Notes: a model not told the origin generated them from the letters alone. DNA of 64,000 nucleotides from Dasypus novemcinctus (GCF_030445035.2 NC_080675.1:62698544-62762543); one strand, 5' to 3'. Numbered from the stretch's first letter, positions 10,598 through 23,867 are shown. A program made the numbers and translations.

Positions 10598-13500
10598 TCC
10601 TTAAATCAGTTTTATTGATACATATTAATAAAGCATACAATTCATCCAAAGTGTAAAATCAATGTTATTTGGTATAACCACATCACTGTGCTTTCATTAC
10701 TTGAATCATTAGTTGAACATTTTCATTATTTCAATAATAATGATAATACAAGCAAGAAAATTATTCTTCTCTCAATCTTTCTATATTTACCCTGCTGTAC
10801 ACAGCTGCCATTTCTGGTTATTTATGCACATTTATTTATTTAATTCTAATCAGTTTTATTGAAATATGTCCACAAACCATACAGTCTATCCAAAGTGTAT
10901 AATCTACAGCTTTTATTATAATCACAATGTTGTGCATTCATCACCACAAAAAAATTTTAGAAAAATTTTATTACTCCAAAAAGAAAACTCCACACCTCTT
11001 AGCAGTCACCTCTCAATCCCTCTATCCTTCCCCCACCCTACATAACCACTAATGTAATTTCATCTTTAGAAATTGATTTATATTTTATATAAATGGAATT
11101 ATGAACTATGTAATACTTTGTGTCTGGGTTCTTTCATTTAATATATAATGTATTTTTTGGTCTGATATTAACATCTTGTAGTATTAACACACATTTGTTT
11201 CAAAGGAAAATAGTTTCAAAGGAAAATAGTCTTATATATAAAGTTTTACCCATATTCATATTTCACTTGAGGTTTTACTATGCTATAAAATCCCATGTTA
11301 CATTTTTTTTAGCTTTCCATTTAGTAATATACATGACCTTAGAATTTCTCTTTAAACCACTGTTGAACCCACATAATAGTATTGCTAGTTAAAAACATTA
11401 TGTTGTACTTTCATCTTTTATATTCATTTGAAAGTTCAACACACTTCTTTTTTCTTTTTACCAGAGCTGCACAATTTAATATTCAGCTTTCCATTCTCTA
11501 ACTCATTCTATTTTCTGGTGACCCATATTCAGTTATTAACTCCATGAAATTACACAATATATTTAGTTCATAGTAGCGCAAACATACAGAATTTGTCTTT
11601 TTGTGTCTGGCTTGCTTCACTCAACATAATGTCCTCCAGATTCATCATTGTTTTCAAATGCTTTATGACTTCATTTCTTCTGACAGCTGCATAATATTCT
11701 ATCATGCGAATACATCACAGTTTGTTTATCTATTCATCGGTTGATAGACACCTGAGTTGTTTCCATCTCTTAGCAATCATGAATAACATCACTGTGAACA
11801 TTGGTGTGCAGATGTCTGTTTGTGTCACTGATCTCAGTTCTTCTGGGCGCATATGCAGTAGTGGTAATTACTGAGACACGTGGCAAGTCTATATCCAACT
11901 TCTTTAAGAATTGACAAACAGTCAGTCCTCCACAGTGACTGAACCATTCTGCATTCCTACCAACAGTGAATAAGTGTCTCTATATCTCCACATCCTCTCC
12001 AACACTTGTAGTTCTCTGTCTTTTTAATAGTGGCCACTCTGATAGGTTTGAAATGATATCTCCTTGTAGTTTTGATTTGCATTTTCCTAATTTGTAGTGA
12101 CAGTGAACATTTTTCATATGTATATGTATTTTTGCCATTTGTATTTCTTCTTTGGACAAATGTCTATTCAAGTATTTTCCACCTTTTTAATCCCATAGTT
12201 TGTCTTTTTATTGCTGAGTTGTATGATCTCTTTATATATCATTGATAATAAACCCATATTGGATATGTGATTGCCAAATATTTTCTCTAATTGAGTCGGT
12301 TGCCTTCTCACCTTTTTGACAAAGCTCCGTGAGGTGCAAAAGTGTTTAATTTTGAGGAGGTCCAATTTATCTATTTTTTTCTTTTGTTGCTTGTACATTG
12401 GATGTAAGGTCCAAGAAACCACCATCTACTATAAGGTCTTGAAGCTGCTTCCCTACATTATCTTCTTGTGGTTTTATGGTCCTGGCTTTTATATTTAGGT
12501 GCTTGAACCATTTTGAGTTGATTCTTGTATAAGGAGTGAGATAGGGGTCCTCTTTCATTCTTTTAGTTATAGCTATCCAGTTCTCCCAACACCATTTGTT
12601 GAAGAAACCATTTTATTCCTTTAACATGGTCTTGGTAGGTTTGTAAAAAACCATATATGTGAGGGTTTATTTCTGGATTCTCAATTCTGTTCCACTGATT
12701 GATGTATCTATCTTTATGCCACTACCATGCTGTTTTGACCACTGTAGCTTTGTAATAAATTTTGAGGTCAGGCAGTGAAATTGTTCCCACGTCTCTCTTC
12801 TCTTTTAGAATGCTTTTGATTATTCGGGTGCTATTTTCTTTCCAAATGAATTTGGTAATTGCCTTTTCTATTTCTGTGAAGTAGGCTGTTGGGATTTTGA
12901 TTGGTATTGCATTGAATCTGTAAATCAGTTTTGGTAGGATTGACATCTTCATCTTGAAGATATTTAGTCTTCTAATCCATAAACACGGAATATCTTTCCA
13001 TTTGTTTAGGGGTTCTTTGATTTCTTTTAGCAATGTTTTATACTTTTCTGGGTCCAAGTCCTTTATATCCTTGGTTAAATTTTATTCCTATATATTAGAT
13101 TTTTTTTTTCTTTTTTGCTATTGTAAATGGATTTTTTTCTTGTATTCCTCCTCAGCTTACTCAGTACTGGTAGTACAAAAACTACTGATTTTTGTGTGTT
13201 GATCTTGTATCTTGCCACATTGCTGAGTTAGTGTAATACTATTGTAACTTTGTTGTAGATTTCTGGGATTTTCTGTATATAGGATAATGTCATTTGCAAA
13301 TAAGGTTTTACTTTTTCCTTTCCAATTTGGATGCCTTTTACTTATTTTTCTTACCTAACTGCTCTGTCTAGAACTTCAAGTACAATGTTGAATAACAGTG
13401 GTGACAATGGGTATCCTGTCTTGTTCCAGATTTCAGTGGGTAAGTGTTCAGACTTTCACCATTGAGTGTGATGTTAGGTGTGGGTTTTTCATGTATGCTC

Positions 13501-13977
13501 TTTATCATGTTGAGAAAGTTTCCTTCTATTCCTATTTTTCCAGTTGTTTTTTCTTTCTTTCTTTTTAATCAAGAAAGGATGCTGGATTTGGTCAATTGTC
13601 TTTTCTGTATTAATGGAAATGATCATGTGTTTTTTCCCTTCATTTTGGTAATGTGGTGTATTGTATTAATTGACTTTCTTATTCTAAAACCCACTTGATC
13701 ATGGTGTATAATTCTTTTAATATGCTGTTGGATTTGTTTTGTAAGTATTTTGTGGCGGATCTTTGCATTTATATTCATAAGAGACACTGGTAGTAATTAT
13801 TTCTGACTTTGGTATTACAGTAATTTTGGCCTCAAAGAATAAGTTAGGTAATTTTACCTCTTCTTCAATTTTTTTCAAAGAGTTTGGGCAGGATTGTTAT
13901 TAATTCTTCTTGGAATGATTGGTAGAATTAACCTTTGAAACCGTCTGGCCCTCACTTTTCTTTGTTGAGAGATTTTT

Positions 13978-14307
13978 TTAAAAAAAGATTTTTATTTATT
14001 TATTTCTCTCCCCTTCCCCCCCCCCCCCCACCCCGCTTGTCTTTTCTGTGTCTATTTGCTGCGTCCACTTCTTTGTCTGCTTCTGTTGTTGTCAGCGGCA
14101 CGGGTATCTGTGTTTCTTTTTGTTGTGTCATCTTGCTGTGTCAGCTCTCTGTGTGTACAGCACCATTCCTGGGCAGGCTGCACTTTCTTTCGCACTGGGC
14201 AGCTCTCCTTACCGGGCACGCTCCTTGTGCGTGGGGCTCCTCTACGCGGAGGACACCCCTGCGTGGCGCGGCACTCCTGCGTGCATCAACACTATGCATG
14301 GGCCAGC
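13978..14307 (-). mobile_element. Chimeric DAS-SINE, 5'-truncated, antisense
   Basis: The tail side is complete (T/ATTT run, C10 tract at 14,022-14,031), but the element stops within the second module at GCATGGGCCAGC, so the tRNA head is missing. TTGTTGAGAGATTTTT (13,962-13,977) and TTGTTGGGAGATTTTT (14,308-14,323) form a 16-bp duplication with one mismatch. The head was therefore lost at insertion, through incomplete reverse transcription, and not later. Confidence 0.92.
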
Positions 14308-14789
14308 TTGTTGGGAGATTTTTGATGATTGATTCCATCTCTTTACTTGTTATTGTTCTGTTGAGGTCTTCTCTTTTTGCTAGAGTTAGTGTATGTTGTT
14401 GTGTATAGGAATTTGACCATTTCATCCAGGTTGTCTAACTTGTTGGCATATAGTTTTTAATAGTATCCTTTTATGAACCTTTTTATTTCTGTGGGGACAG
14501 TAGTAATATCCCTCCTCTAATTTCTGACTTTAGCCATTTGTATTTGTATTTTATATCCTTTTTTCTTTGCCAATATAGCTAAGGGTTTTGTCAATTTTAT
14601 TAATCTTTTCAAAGAACAAACTTTTGGTTTTGCTAATTTTCTCTATTTTTTAATTTCTCAGTTTTATTTATTTTTGCTTTAATCTTTGTTATCTCTTCTT
14701 CTGCTTTCTTTGGGATTAGTTTGCTTTTCTTTTTCTAGTTCCTCCATGTGTGCAGTTTTGTTTTTGTTTTTTTCTCTTTCTTCTTTTTT

Positions 14790-15164
14790 TTAAAGATTTA
14801 TTTTATTTATTTACCCCCCCCATTGTTTGTGCTCATTGTCTGCTCTCTGTGTCTGTTTGTTGTGTGCTCTCTGTGTCTGCTCATCATCTCTTTAGGAGGT
14901 GTTGGGAGCAAACATAGGATCTCTCATGTGGGAGCGACGTAATCAATCACTTGAGCCACCTCAGCTCCCTGGTTTGTTGGGTCTCTCATTGTCTTTCTAC
15001 TTTGTGTCTCTTTATTGCATCATCTTGCTGCATCAGCTCACCGTGCCTGCCTGTTATGCCAGCTCACTGTCTTGCTGGTCTTCTCCAGGAGGCACTGGGA
15101 ACTGAATGTGGAATGTCCCATGTGGTAGGCAGGAATTCGGTTGCTTGAGCCACATTTACTTCCC
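14790..15164 (-). mobile_element. DAS-SINE dimer with long linker, antisense
   Basis: Two tRNA-like units (about 14,895-14,970 and 15,085-15,164) are separated by about 115 nt resembling the spacer of the chimeric elements ('cttgctgcatcagctcacc'). CTTCTTTTTTT flanks both ends. It may represent one of the intermediate dimer subfamilies. Confidence 0.82.
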
Positions 15165-15235
15165 CCTTCTTTTTTAATATAAGCATTTAGGGCTATAAAT
15201 TTCCCTTTCAGCACTGACTTTGCTGAATCCTATGT

Positions 15236-15434
15236 TTTGTTTTGTTTTTAAGAAGGTATCAGAGATTGAACCCAGGACCTCGTGCATGGGAAGCTGGCAC
15301 TCAACCACTAGCTACCTCTGCTCCCCAATGAGAGTTGGCTTTATTCATTTTTTTTTTAGAAGGTAGCAGGGATCAAGCCTGGTATCTTGTACATGGGAAG
15401 AAGATGCCCAACCACTTGAGCTACATCTGCTCCC
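15236..15434 (-). mobile_element. DAS-SINE monomer pair, antisense
   Basis: Monomers at about 15,252-15,326 and 15,357-15,434 share an A-rich linker. TGAATCCTAT precedes the unit and TGAATCCTGT follows it: a 10-bp target duplication with one mismatch. The pair therefore entered the L1 as one dimeric insertion. Confidence 0.88.
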
Positions 15435-15451
15435 TGAATCCTGTAAGTTCT

Positions 15452-15846
15452 ATTTATTTTTTTATCCCCCTCCCCCATTGTCTGCTCTCTGTGTCCATTT
15501 GCTGTGTATTCTTCTGTGTCTGCTTGTATTCCAGGAACCAATCCTGGGACCTTCTGGAGTAGGAGAGAGGTGGTCATTCTCCTGTACTACCTCAGCTCCC
15601 TGATCTGCTGTGTCTCTTATTTTCTTTCCTCTGTGTCTGTTTTTGTTGCCTCATCTTGCTGTGCCAGCTCTCCACATGGGCCAGCACTCCTGTGCAGAGC
15701 AGCACTCCTTTGTGGGGCAGTACTCTGCTCAGACCAGCACTCCGTGAGGACCAGTTCACCACATGAGCCAGTGTGTCTGGGCATCAAACCCTGGACCTTC
15801 TATATGGTAGGTGGGAGCCCAACAGCTTGAGCTACATCCACTTCCC
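15452..15846 (-). mobile_element. DAS-SINE, dimer/chimeric type, antisense
   Basis: TATCCCCCTCCCCCATTGTC at the tail side, an internal tRNA-like unit, then GCTCTCCACATGGGCCAGCA repeats, and a tRNA head ending GAGCTACATCCACTTCCC. TGTAAGTT flanks both sides (15,432-15,439 and 15,848-15,855). The middle has a run of CAGCACTCC[TG] repeats (about 15,680-15,750). Confidence 0.85.
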
Positions 15847-16539
15847 TTGTAAGTTTTTTATATGTTGCATTCTCGTTTTCCATTTGTCTCCAGAGATTTA
15901 CTAATTTCCCTTGCAATTTCTTCTTTGATCCACTGATTGCTTAAGAGTGTTACTTAACTTGCATATATTTGTGAATTTTCCAGTTCTTTGATTGTTATTG
16001 ATTTCCACCTTCATTCCATTACGGTCAGAGAAGATGTTGTGTATAACTTCAGTCTTTTATAATTTATTGTCATACCAGCTGTGTGGGATCAAAACCCCCT
16101 CTCAATTGAGAGGTGGCGTGAGTATCACCACCCCAGGGTCCAAAGGATGGAGAAATAAAATATGGATTAGAGTGGACTTACTGGTATTCTAATAAAGAAT
16201 TTTTGTGACTCTAGAAATGGAAGAAATTATATAATTGAATGGAGACAGTGGCCACTGAAGTTGCTGAAGGCAGGGAGAGAGCAAAGGAAGTGTGATATGG
16301 GAGCATTTTTGGGACTTGGAGTTGTCCTGAATGATACTGCAGGGACAGATGCAGGACATTATATATCCTGCCATAACACACTGAATGAACTGGGAGAGAG
16401 TATAAACTACAATGTAACTGTAATCCATGCTGTGTAGCAGTGCTTCAAAATGTATTCATCAAATGCAATGAATGTACCACACTAATGAAAGAAGTTGTTG
16501 ATGTGGGAAAAGTGGGTGGTGTAGGAGTGGGCATATGGG

Positions 16540-16577
16540 AAACTCATATGTATATATCTATATATAATATAGATATA
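16540..16577. repeat. AT palindrome / simple repeat
   Basis: TATATCTATATATAATATAG and the bases that follow form a near-perfect AT inverted repeat at the L1 tail and SINE junction. Such tails often degrade into AT microsatellites. Confidence 0.6.
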
Positions 16578-16578
16578 T

Positions 16579-16985
16579 AAAGATTTATTTTTATTTCTCT
16601 CCTGTCCCCCCCGCCCCATTGTCTGCTCTCTGTGTCCATTCACTGTGTGTTCTTCTGTGTCTGCTTGCACTTTCAGTGGGACCGGGAAATTGCATCTCTC
16701 CTTGCGTAATCTTACTGCATCAGCTCTCTGTGTGTGTGTGGTGCCACTCCTGGGTGGGATATGCTTTTTTTTTTCACGCAACGTGGCTCTCCTTGCAGGG
16801 AGCACTCCTTGCGCATGGGGCACCCCCATGTGGGGGCACCCTTGTGTGGCACAGCACTCCTTGCACGCGGCAGCTCTATGCATGGGCCAGCTCACCACAC
16901 AAGTCAGGGGGCCCTGGGTCATGAACCCTGGACCCTCCAATATGGTAGGCAGACACTCTAGCAGTTGAGCCACGTCCACTTCCCT
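16579..16985 (-). mobile_element. Chimeric DAS-SINE, full length, antisense
   Basis: ATTT-rich tail side, C-rich junction, GC-rich second module, and a tRNA head ending 'gagccacgtccacttccc'. The B box on the minus strand is diverged (GGTTCATGACCC). It sits in the AT-rich tail of the sense L1 fragment. Confidence 0.9.
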
Positions 16986-17003
16986 CCTATATATATATAT
17001 ATA

Positions 17004-17350
17004 TTTTTTTTTCAATTTCTCTCCCTTTCCCCCTCCTGCAGTTGTCTGTGTCTATTTGCTGTATGTTCCTCTTTGTCCGCTTCTGTTGTCAGCTGCATGG
17101 GAATCTGTGTTTCTTTTTGTTGCATCATCTTGTTGTGTCAGCTCTCCGTGTGTGTGGCACCATTCCTGGGCAGACTGAACTTTCTTTTGCGCTGGGCGGC
17201 TCTCCTTACGGGGCACACTCCTTGCCTGTGGGGCCTCCCTACACGGGGACACCCCTTCATGGCAGGGCACTCCTTGTGCGCATCAGCACTGTATGTGGGC
17301 CAGCTCCACACAGGTCAAGAAGGCCCGGTGTTTGGACCGCGGACCTCCCA
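17004..17350 (-). mobile_element. Chimeric DAS-SINE, 5'-truncated, antisense
   Basis: The second module is complete, but the tRNA head stops at the GACCGCGGACCTCCC segment and lacks the A box. The L1 tail (AAAATAAATAAAACTATATT) follows immediately. It is a second SINE in the same tail as the one ending at 16,985. Confidence 0.88.
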
Positions 17351-18875
17351 ATATGCATCTTTTAAAATAAATAAAACTATATTAAAAAATATACCAAAAA
17401 AATGTATTGACAGTTGTTTTGTGACCCAACATGTGGTCTATCCTGGAGAATGATCCATATGCACTTGATGAGAATGTATATTCTGCTGTTTTGGAGTGCA
17501 ATATTCTGTGTCTGTTAGGTCTACTACATTTATAAGATTATTCAAGTTCCTTCTGTCTAGATGATCTATTGATGAGAATGGTGTATCGAAGTCTCTATTA
17601 TTGTAGAGGGGTCTATTTCTCCTTTGTTTTCTCACTGTTTGCTTCAAACATTCTGGGGCACTGTGGTTAGGTACATAAATACTTATGATTATTTCTTCTT
17701 GGTGGTTTGCCCCTTTTATTAGTAAATAGTGTCTTTTTAATTTCTTAGCTTTTCACTTAAACTCTATTTTGTCAGATATTTGTATAGCTACCCCAGCTCT
17801 CTTTTGGTTACTATTTGCAAGAAATATCTTTTTCCATCCTTTCACTTCCAATCACTTTGTGTCTTTGCATTTAAGGTGAGTCTCTTGTAAACAACGTATA
17901 GTCGAATTAGTTTTCTTTTTTAAATCCATCTGCCAATCTGTGTTATTTGAGTGGGGAGTTTATCCATTAACATTCAGTGTTATTATTGTAAAGACAGTAC
18001 TTCAGTCATTTTTGTCCTTTGGTTTTTATATATCACTTTATATTTTCCACTTTCATTATCAGGAAACAATTGTTCAATTGTATTCTGACTTTTATAGGAA
18101 TTAAAGAGTACAGTTGTATATTGAAGGTGCAGCACTATTAGGTTTTGCATTTACCCTTTTAGTTACCCTTATGGATAATCTTCTTTTCTTCATACTACTC
18201 TAAGTTACTCTCTGCAGTCTTTTCCTTCCTACCTGCAGAACTCCCTTTAGGAATTCTTGAAGGGCAGGACTTTTGTTGTCAAAATCTCTCAGTTTCTGTT
18301 TATCTGTGAATATTTTAAACTTTCTCTCATTTTTGAAGGCCAGTGTTGCTGGATAAATAACTTTTGGTTGGCAATTTTTCTATTTCAATATGTTGAATAT
18401 GTCATACTACTACCTTCTTGCCTCCGTGGTTACTGATGAGAAATAGGTACTTAGTCTTACTAAGGAGCTCTTGAATGTGATGAATCTCTTTTCTCTTGCT
18501 GCTCCCAGAATTCTCTCCTTATCTTTGGTATTTGGCATTCTTATTAGTATGTGTCTCAGTAAGTCTATTAGGACTTACTCCATTTGGAGTACATTGTGCT
18601 TATTGGACATGTCTATTTATGTCTTTCATAAGAATTGGGAAATTTTCAGTCATTTTTCCTGAAGTATTCTTTCTGCCCTTTTTCCCTTCTCTTCTCTGGG
18701 ACACCCATTTTGCATATGTTGTGTGTCCTGTAGTGTCACTCAAATCCCTGAAGCACTGCTCAATATTTTCTATTCTTTTTCTCTATCTGTTCTTTTGTCT
18801 GATTTTGATTGTCCGGTCTTCTAGGTTGCTGCTTCTTTCTTCTATTTCAAATCTGTTAAAATCTGCTGGTATATG

Positions 18876-18888
18876 CCTCTAGTGTATT
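18876..18888. repeat. Left target-site duplication of the JARID2 retrocopy
   Basis: CCTCTAGTGTATT; its partner is at 25,238-25,250 (one mismatch). The L1 ORF1 sequence is continuous across the two copies once the intervening 6.3 kb is removed. Confidence 0.9.
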
Positions 18889-19308
18889 GTGTGTGTATGT
18901 GTGTGAAAACATCATTTCCCTTTTTTTATTCCACACATACTGTACATACAACTAGAGAAGGGCAACAGCGACTCTATTATTATTATTTTTATTGTTTTTC
19001 AGTGATGTAAGCAGTACTTATAAATATTACAAGGAAACTCTGTAAGCATTCAATCTGATGAAGAACCTGAAATGTAAGAATTTCTTTCATCTTGTCTTTT
19101 CATTTCCCCTCTCCATCCCTCCTGCCAAGAAAAAGGCTTAAGTATTGAAAACAATTTACAATATGTACAAAATGTACAAAATATGTACAATATGTACAAA
19201 AGGGATGGGATTTCTTTTTTTCCCTAATTTTCTTTTTGTTAAAACATGGAGAGAAAAAATAGGCAAGATGAGTCCAAATGCATTTTTACTTTCAAAAAGA
19301 ATTTGCAG

Positions 19309-19707
19309 GGAAACGGACTTGGCCCAGTGGTTAGGGCATCCATCTACCACATGGGAGGTCCACGGTTCAAACCCTGGGCCTCCTTGACCCGTGTGGAGCA
19401 GGTCCACATGCAGTGCTGATGCGTGCAAGGAGTGCCGTGCCACGCAGGAGTGTCCTCCGCATAGGGGAGCCCCACGCGCAAGGAGTGCGCCCCGTAAAGA
19501 GAGCTGCCCAGCGTGAAACAAAGTGCAGCCTGCCTAGGAATGGCACCGCACACACGGAGAGCTGACTCAACAAAAAGAGACACAGATTCCCGTGCTGCTG
19601 ACAACAACAGAAGCGGATAAAGAAACAAGATGCACCAAATAGACACAGAGAACAGACAACGGGGGGGGGGGGGGGAATAAATAAATAAATCTGTAAAAAA
19701 AAAAAAA
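19309..19707 (+). mobile_element. Chimeric DAS-SINE, full length, sense, in the retrocopy 3' UTR
   Basis: GGAAACGGACTTGGCCCAGT (A box), GGTTCAAACCC (B box), GC-rich second module, G12 run (about 19,660), (AAAT)n and an A14 tail. Flanked by AATTTGCAG (19,300-19,308) and ATTTTGCAG (19,708-19,716). The promoter boxes and A-tail are well preserved, so it is young. It lies opposite in orientation to the JARID2 retrocopy. Confidence 0.95.
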
Positions 19708-20804
19708 AATTTTGCAGACCTTCCAGTGCCTCTAAATGTGATTATAAATGAAACAAATTTAAAAAGAAGATCAATGCTGACTTGTGATGGTGTAAAACAA
19801 TTGCAGTGAGATGAAGATGGAATGTTAGAAAGACTGTACATCTATGACAAAGAAACACGTTTGACTTCAATCACTTTTTCATTTTTTTTTCTTAAGGATG
19901 CTATTGAAGGTTGTTTTTTTTTCGTGATAAAATAGCCAACAGTACCAAAAAATAACATGATGAGTTTCCTAATGAAATCAAGCACAGTTTTCCCTCATGT
20001 GACCCCACCAAGGCAGGCAGTCTTTTTCTTCCTTCTTTCTCTTATCCTTTTTTCCTTAAACAGATGTACAGTGATGTGATGGTAAGAGAACATAGTCACT
20101 CAAATCTCTGCATTTGGCCTATTTAGGAAACACCTTACTCCAGCTCTCCTAAGTGCCCAAAGCACCAGAATGGGGGCTGTCTGGTTTTAAAAATTACAAA
20201 CTCATCGTGACAAAAGAAAAGACAGCCAAAGTAAAACCATTTCTTTTCAAGTTGTTTTATGTGTGTGTGTGTCTTCTATTCCCTTTCCTGTCTAGAAAAT
20301 CTGCTCCCCTGACTGATGGTTTTCTAGTTTTTTCTCCAAAGTGCATCCTCTTCAAAAGTGGGTTAAAAAGCAACCCCCCCCCCCCAATAGTTACAAAACC
20401 TAAAACAAACAAAAAGGCTTTTTTTGGTCACTGTGGTGATACAAATTAAAATAACCCCTCAGGGGTTTAAAACAGTGAATGTAAAGCAGTTTAACAAATC
20501 TGACTGCACAATCTAGGCATTCTAAGTACAAAAAAAGTTCAACAGTTAAATGCTGAAACAAAAATTAGTTCTCTAAAACCAGAAGAAAATCTTTAGTGCC
20601 AGTGCAAAGATAGTTTGTATCCTAAAGTATTCCAAACCAGAATGTATATATATCTCGATAGTAAGAGTTGGCATCTTCATGATGAGCCTGAAGCACTTTT
20701 GGATGAACTGAAGGATGAAAGCCAGGATGGTGACATGCCTACCAGCACTCTCTTTTGGGCCCTCATTTTTGGTGTAGGTTTACCGAGACAGTTTTCAATG
20801 CTGC

Positions 20805-21319
<515 letters not shown>

Positions 21320-22398
21320 TTAGTTGTACATCAATTTCAGCCTTCAGCAGGATTTCTGCTTCTTCACATTCCTCAGAGCACACTGCAGGCAGAACACAAC
21401 ACATTCATTCTCCTATACAACCATGGGCAGCACATGTGTTGGCAGACCTGACATCTCTTCTCCTATGTGTTCAACTGGAGCCATTTTCGAGGACTTTCCT
21501 TTCCATCAACCACTATACTACTGCTATCGTGGCTGCTGTAGCAGGTTGAGGAATGGAGGCAGGCCTTGAAAGCCTGCTTCTGCTGCTGCAGCTCTGTATC
21601 CTTGAGTTCATCCCGAAGGGTGGAGATTGTACTGAGAGTAAGGCCATTTTCCTTTTCTGTTTCTGCTTGTACAATTTGGTAGAGTAACTTCTCCATGGAG
21701 AATGGCTTACTTATTTGGTGACACTTCATTTCCTTGGTGGTCTCAAAGTCCATGCTTATCCACTGGATGGCAGCAAAGTGCACAGTTTCAGCGACTTTGT
21801 AGCCACAACACACTGGACACAAAGGATCCTGGGAAGCAGTCGATGAACTGACTGCTCTGCTGCTTGGTCCCATGCACCTTGATTCCTTCCTGGCACAGCA
21901 TTTCTGGGGAAATCATGATGTTGCTTTTCAGCACTCCAGCCTCGGGGTGCTATTGGATTGCAGCAGGTGTGGACCACATCGTCCAGCTTGTTCTCTCCTC
22001 AGCAGGAATGCATTCAGTACCAGTGTGTTAATATGTGGAAGGTGATTATGATCTTGAGACCAGTATGATGTAGACCAGACCATGCCAATATTTAGCCAGG
22101 GAACAGTCACTCCAGGCACAGCACTGAGGTAATGCAGGATGGATCATGTGTTATTGGGGAGCACTGTGAGGTTTCATCCATGCCTTGAAAATGATTCTGA
22201 TTTTCCCACCGGGAATCTGCTTTCATGAGTGTTGGTGCCTATTTTCCCACAGTTGATTGCCACATGACCATGACAGTCTTTCTCTTTTACTAACCTCCAG
22301 TACTCTGCTCAATTTCAGCTGATCCAGGTTTCTTACTGAAGCACATGCTCATGTTATTTCTTGTTGCTTGATAAAAAGTTGTTAAAGAAATGGATCTT

Positions 22399-22783
22399 GA
22401 AATTGTATCACTGTTGTAGAGATGGTGGCCACGGGAGTTGCTTAGGGCAGGGAGAGGGAGGAAGTGGTGAGTGTGATATTGGGGCATTTTCGGGACTTGG
22501 AATTGTCCTGAATGATATTGCAGGGACAGATGCAGGACATTGTATATCCTGCCATAACCCACTGGATGGACTGGGGGAAAGTGTGAACTACAATGTAAAC
22601 TATGGTCCATGTGGTGTGGCAGTGCTCTAGGGTGCATTCACCAAATGCAATGAATGTGCCTTACTAATGAAAGGGGATGTTGATGGGGGGGAGGGAGGGA
22701 GTGGGTATATGGGAAGCTCTTATATTTTTTAATGTAACATTTTGTGTAATCTTTATCTTAAAAAAAAAGTCAATTAAAAAATA
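22399..22783 (+). mobile_element. L1 3' UTR insertion in the retrocopy, sense
   Basis: A 385-bp L1 3' end (GGGACAGATGCAGGACATTG, ATGGGAAGCTCTTATATTTT) with a poly-A-like tail containing AATTAAAAAATAAAA. The target duplication is AAAGAAATGGATCTT (22,384-22,398) and AAAGAAACAGATCTT (22,784-22,798). It interrupts the JmjC-region codons of the JARID2 retrocopy. The same 3' UTR family as 16,071. Confidence 0.93.
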
Positions 22784-23867
22784 AAAGAAACAGATCTTCC
22801 TTTATATGTGCCCTTTGGGAAGTCACTGGGGACACTTTTATTCTCCTCCTCTTCCTTTTCCTGAACAAAGGAGTTGCCGCCTGCTCATCTTGAGCCCGCC
22901 TGGCCCACCTCCTAGAGCTTGCTTCAGAAGCCATTCCTGTGGGCCAGCCATGGATGAGCCTGTTCTTGGGCTCCAAGCAGTGAAGGGAGTGTAACTTGTG
23001 GCCATCCTCCGTGTGGCCCTCCAGGGGCCCCTTCAGTTTCTCCAGGCTCTCTTTCTCCATCAGCACCTCCTTCTTCAGCCGCCAGTGCTCCTCAGGGGAG
23101 AGGGAGTCATAGGACAGCGGGTGCTGGCAGTAGGTCTCCTGGAGCTTGCCAGCCAGTCCTGGGCAATTTTGGGGATGCTTAGCATGACTGCTAGTTTGTT
23201 CCATTTTTGGGGGTTGGTCATTTGCTGCATGCTGCCTAGCTCCTTAATCAGCGGGATGAAGCAGACCAGGTCGAGCTCACAGCCTTCTAAGAGCTGGAGC
23301 TTGTCCATAGTTATGCCTAAGATTTGCGGCGTTTCCTGATGCAGGCCAGTCGCTGCACACTGGGGCCCCGGTGCCCGCCCGGCTTGTGGATGTGCTGAAC
23401 CTGCGCCACGAGGCGCACGCCTGGGCTGGCACTCGGGCCTCCAGTCCTCAGAGGGGTCACCTGCACGTCGGGTACTTCCCTACCAGAGCACGGACGGACT
23501 CGATGCCTTGGAAACCCTTGGCGGACAGCCTGAGGACAGGGATCTTGTCCACGGCTGCCCAGCCTGACCTGCCGCTCCCCGTTTAGCGCTTTCCCGACGG
23601 GTGGTGTGGCTCGTGCAAGGGCTCGGTTTGTGGTAGGACGATTTTCACAGGAGGTGCTTGCCACGTGGCCGTGTGCTTGCCTGCCTGGCGCGCCCTTCCC
23701 AGCCGCGGCCCTCTTTGGCCTTCTCCTTCCAGACTCCTCTCTGGCACGTCCTTTCTCACGTGTTGGTTCAGCAGAGGCTGCTGCCACAGCCCCCTTTTTG
23801 CTGGGGGCTTCAGAAGAGCAGGCCACCCCATTTTCCCTCCGGATTGGGGCGGGGGGTGGGGCGCGGC

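Larger units (their letters stand above)
16071..17400 (+). mobile_element. L1 3' end, sense, with two SINEs in its tail region
   Basis: 16,071-16,578 is an L1 3' UTR in sense orientation: 'ctcaattgagaggtggcgtg', 'gggacagatgcaggacat' and 'caaatgcaatgaatgt'. It is the same 3' UTR as at 22,399. Its A/T-rich tail reappears at 17,352-17,395. The host L1 reads AATTTATTG before and AATGTATTG after, a likely target duplication. It is a 3' fragment with no coding capacity. Confidence 0.88.

Noticed and set aside
11980-13057. Several minus-strand frames that might be read as a reverse-transcriptase gene
   Set aside because: They are disjoint pieces of a decayed L1 ORF2 with stops and frameshifts between them.
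14022-14031. Homopolymer C and G runs (also about 19,660, 20,370, 23,874, 63,775)
   Set aside because: All but the ones at 20,370 and 23,874 lie at the fixed tail junction of chimeric SINEs; the others are ordinary homopolymers prone to sequencing error.
16482-17453. Long cysteine-rich frames (up to 177 codons) that look like a repeated secreted-protein family
   Set aside because: The same peptides recur at every chimeric SINE copy in several frames at once; they are a product of SINE composition.
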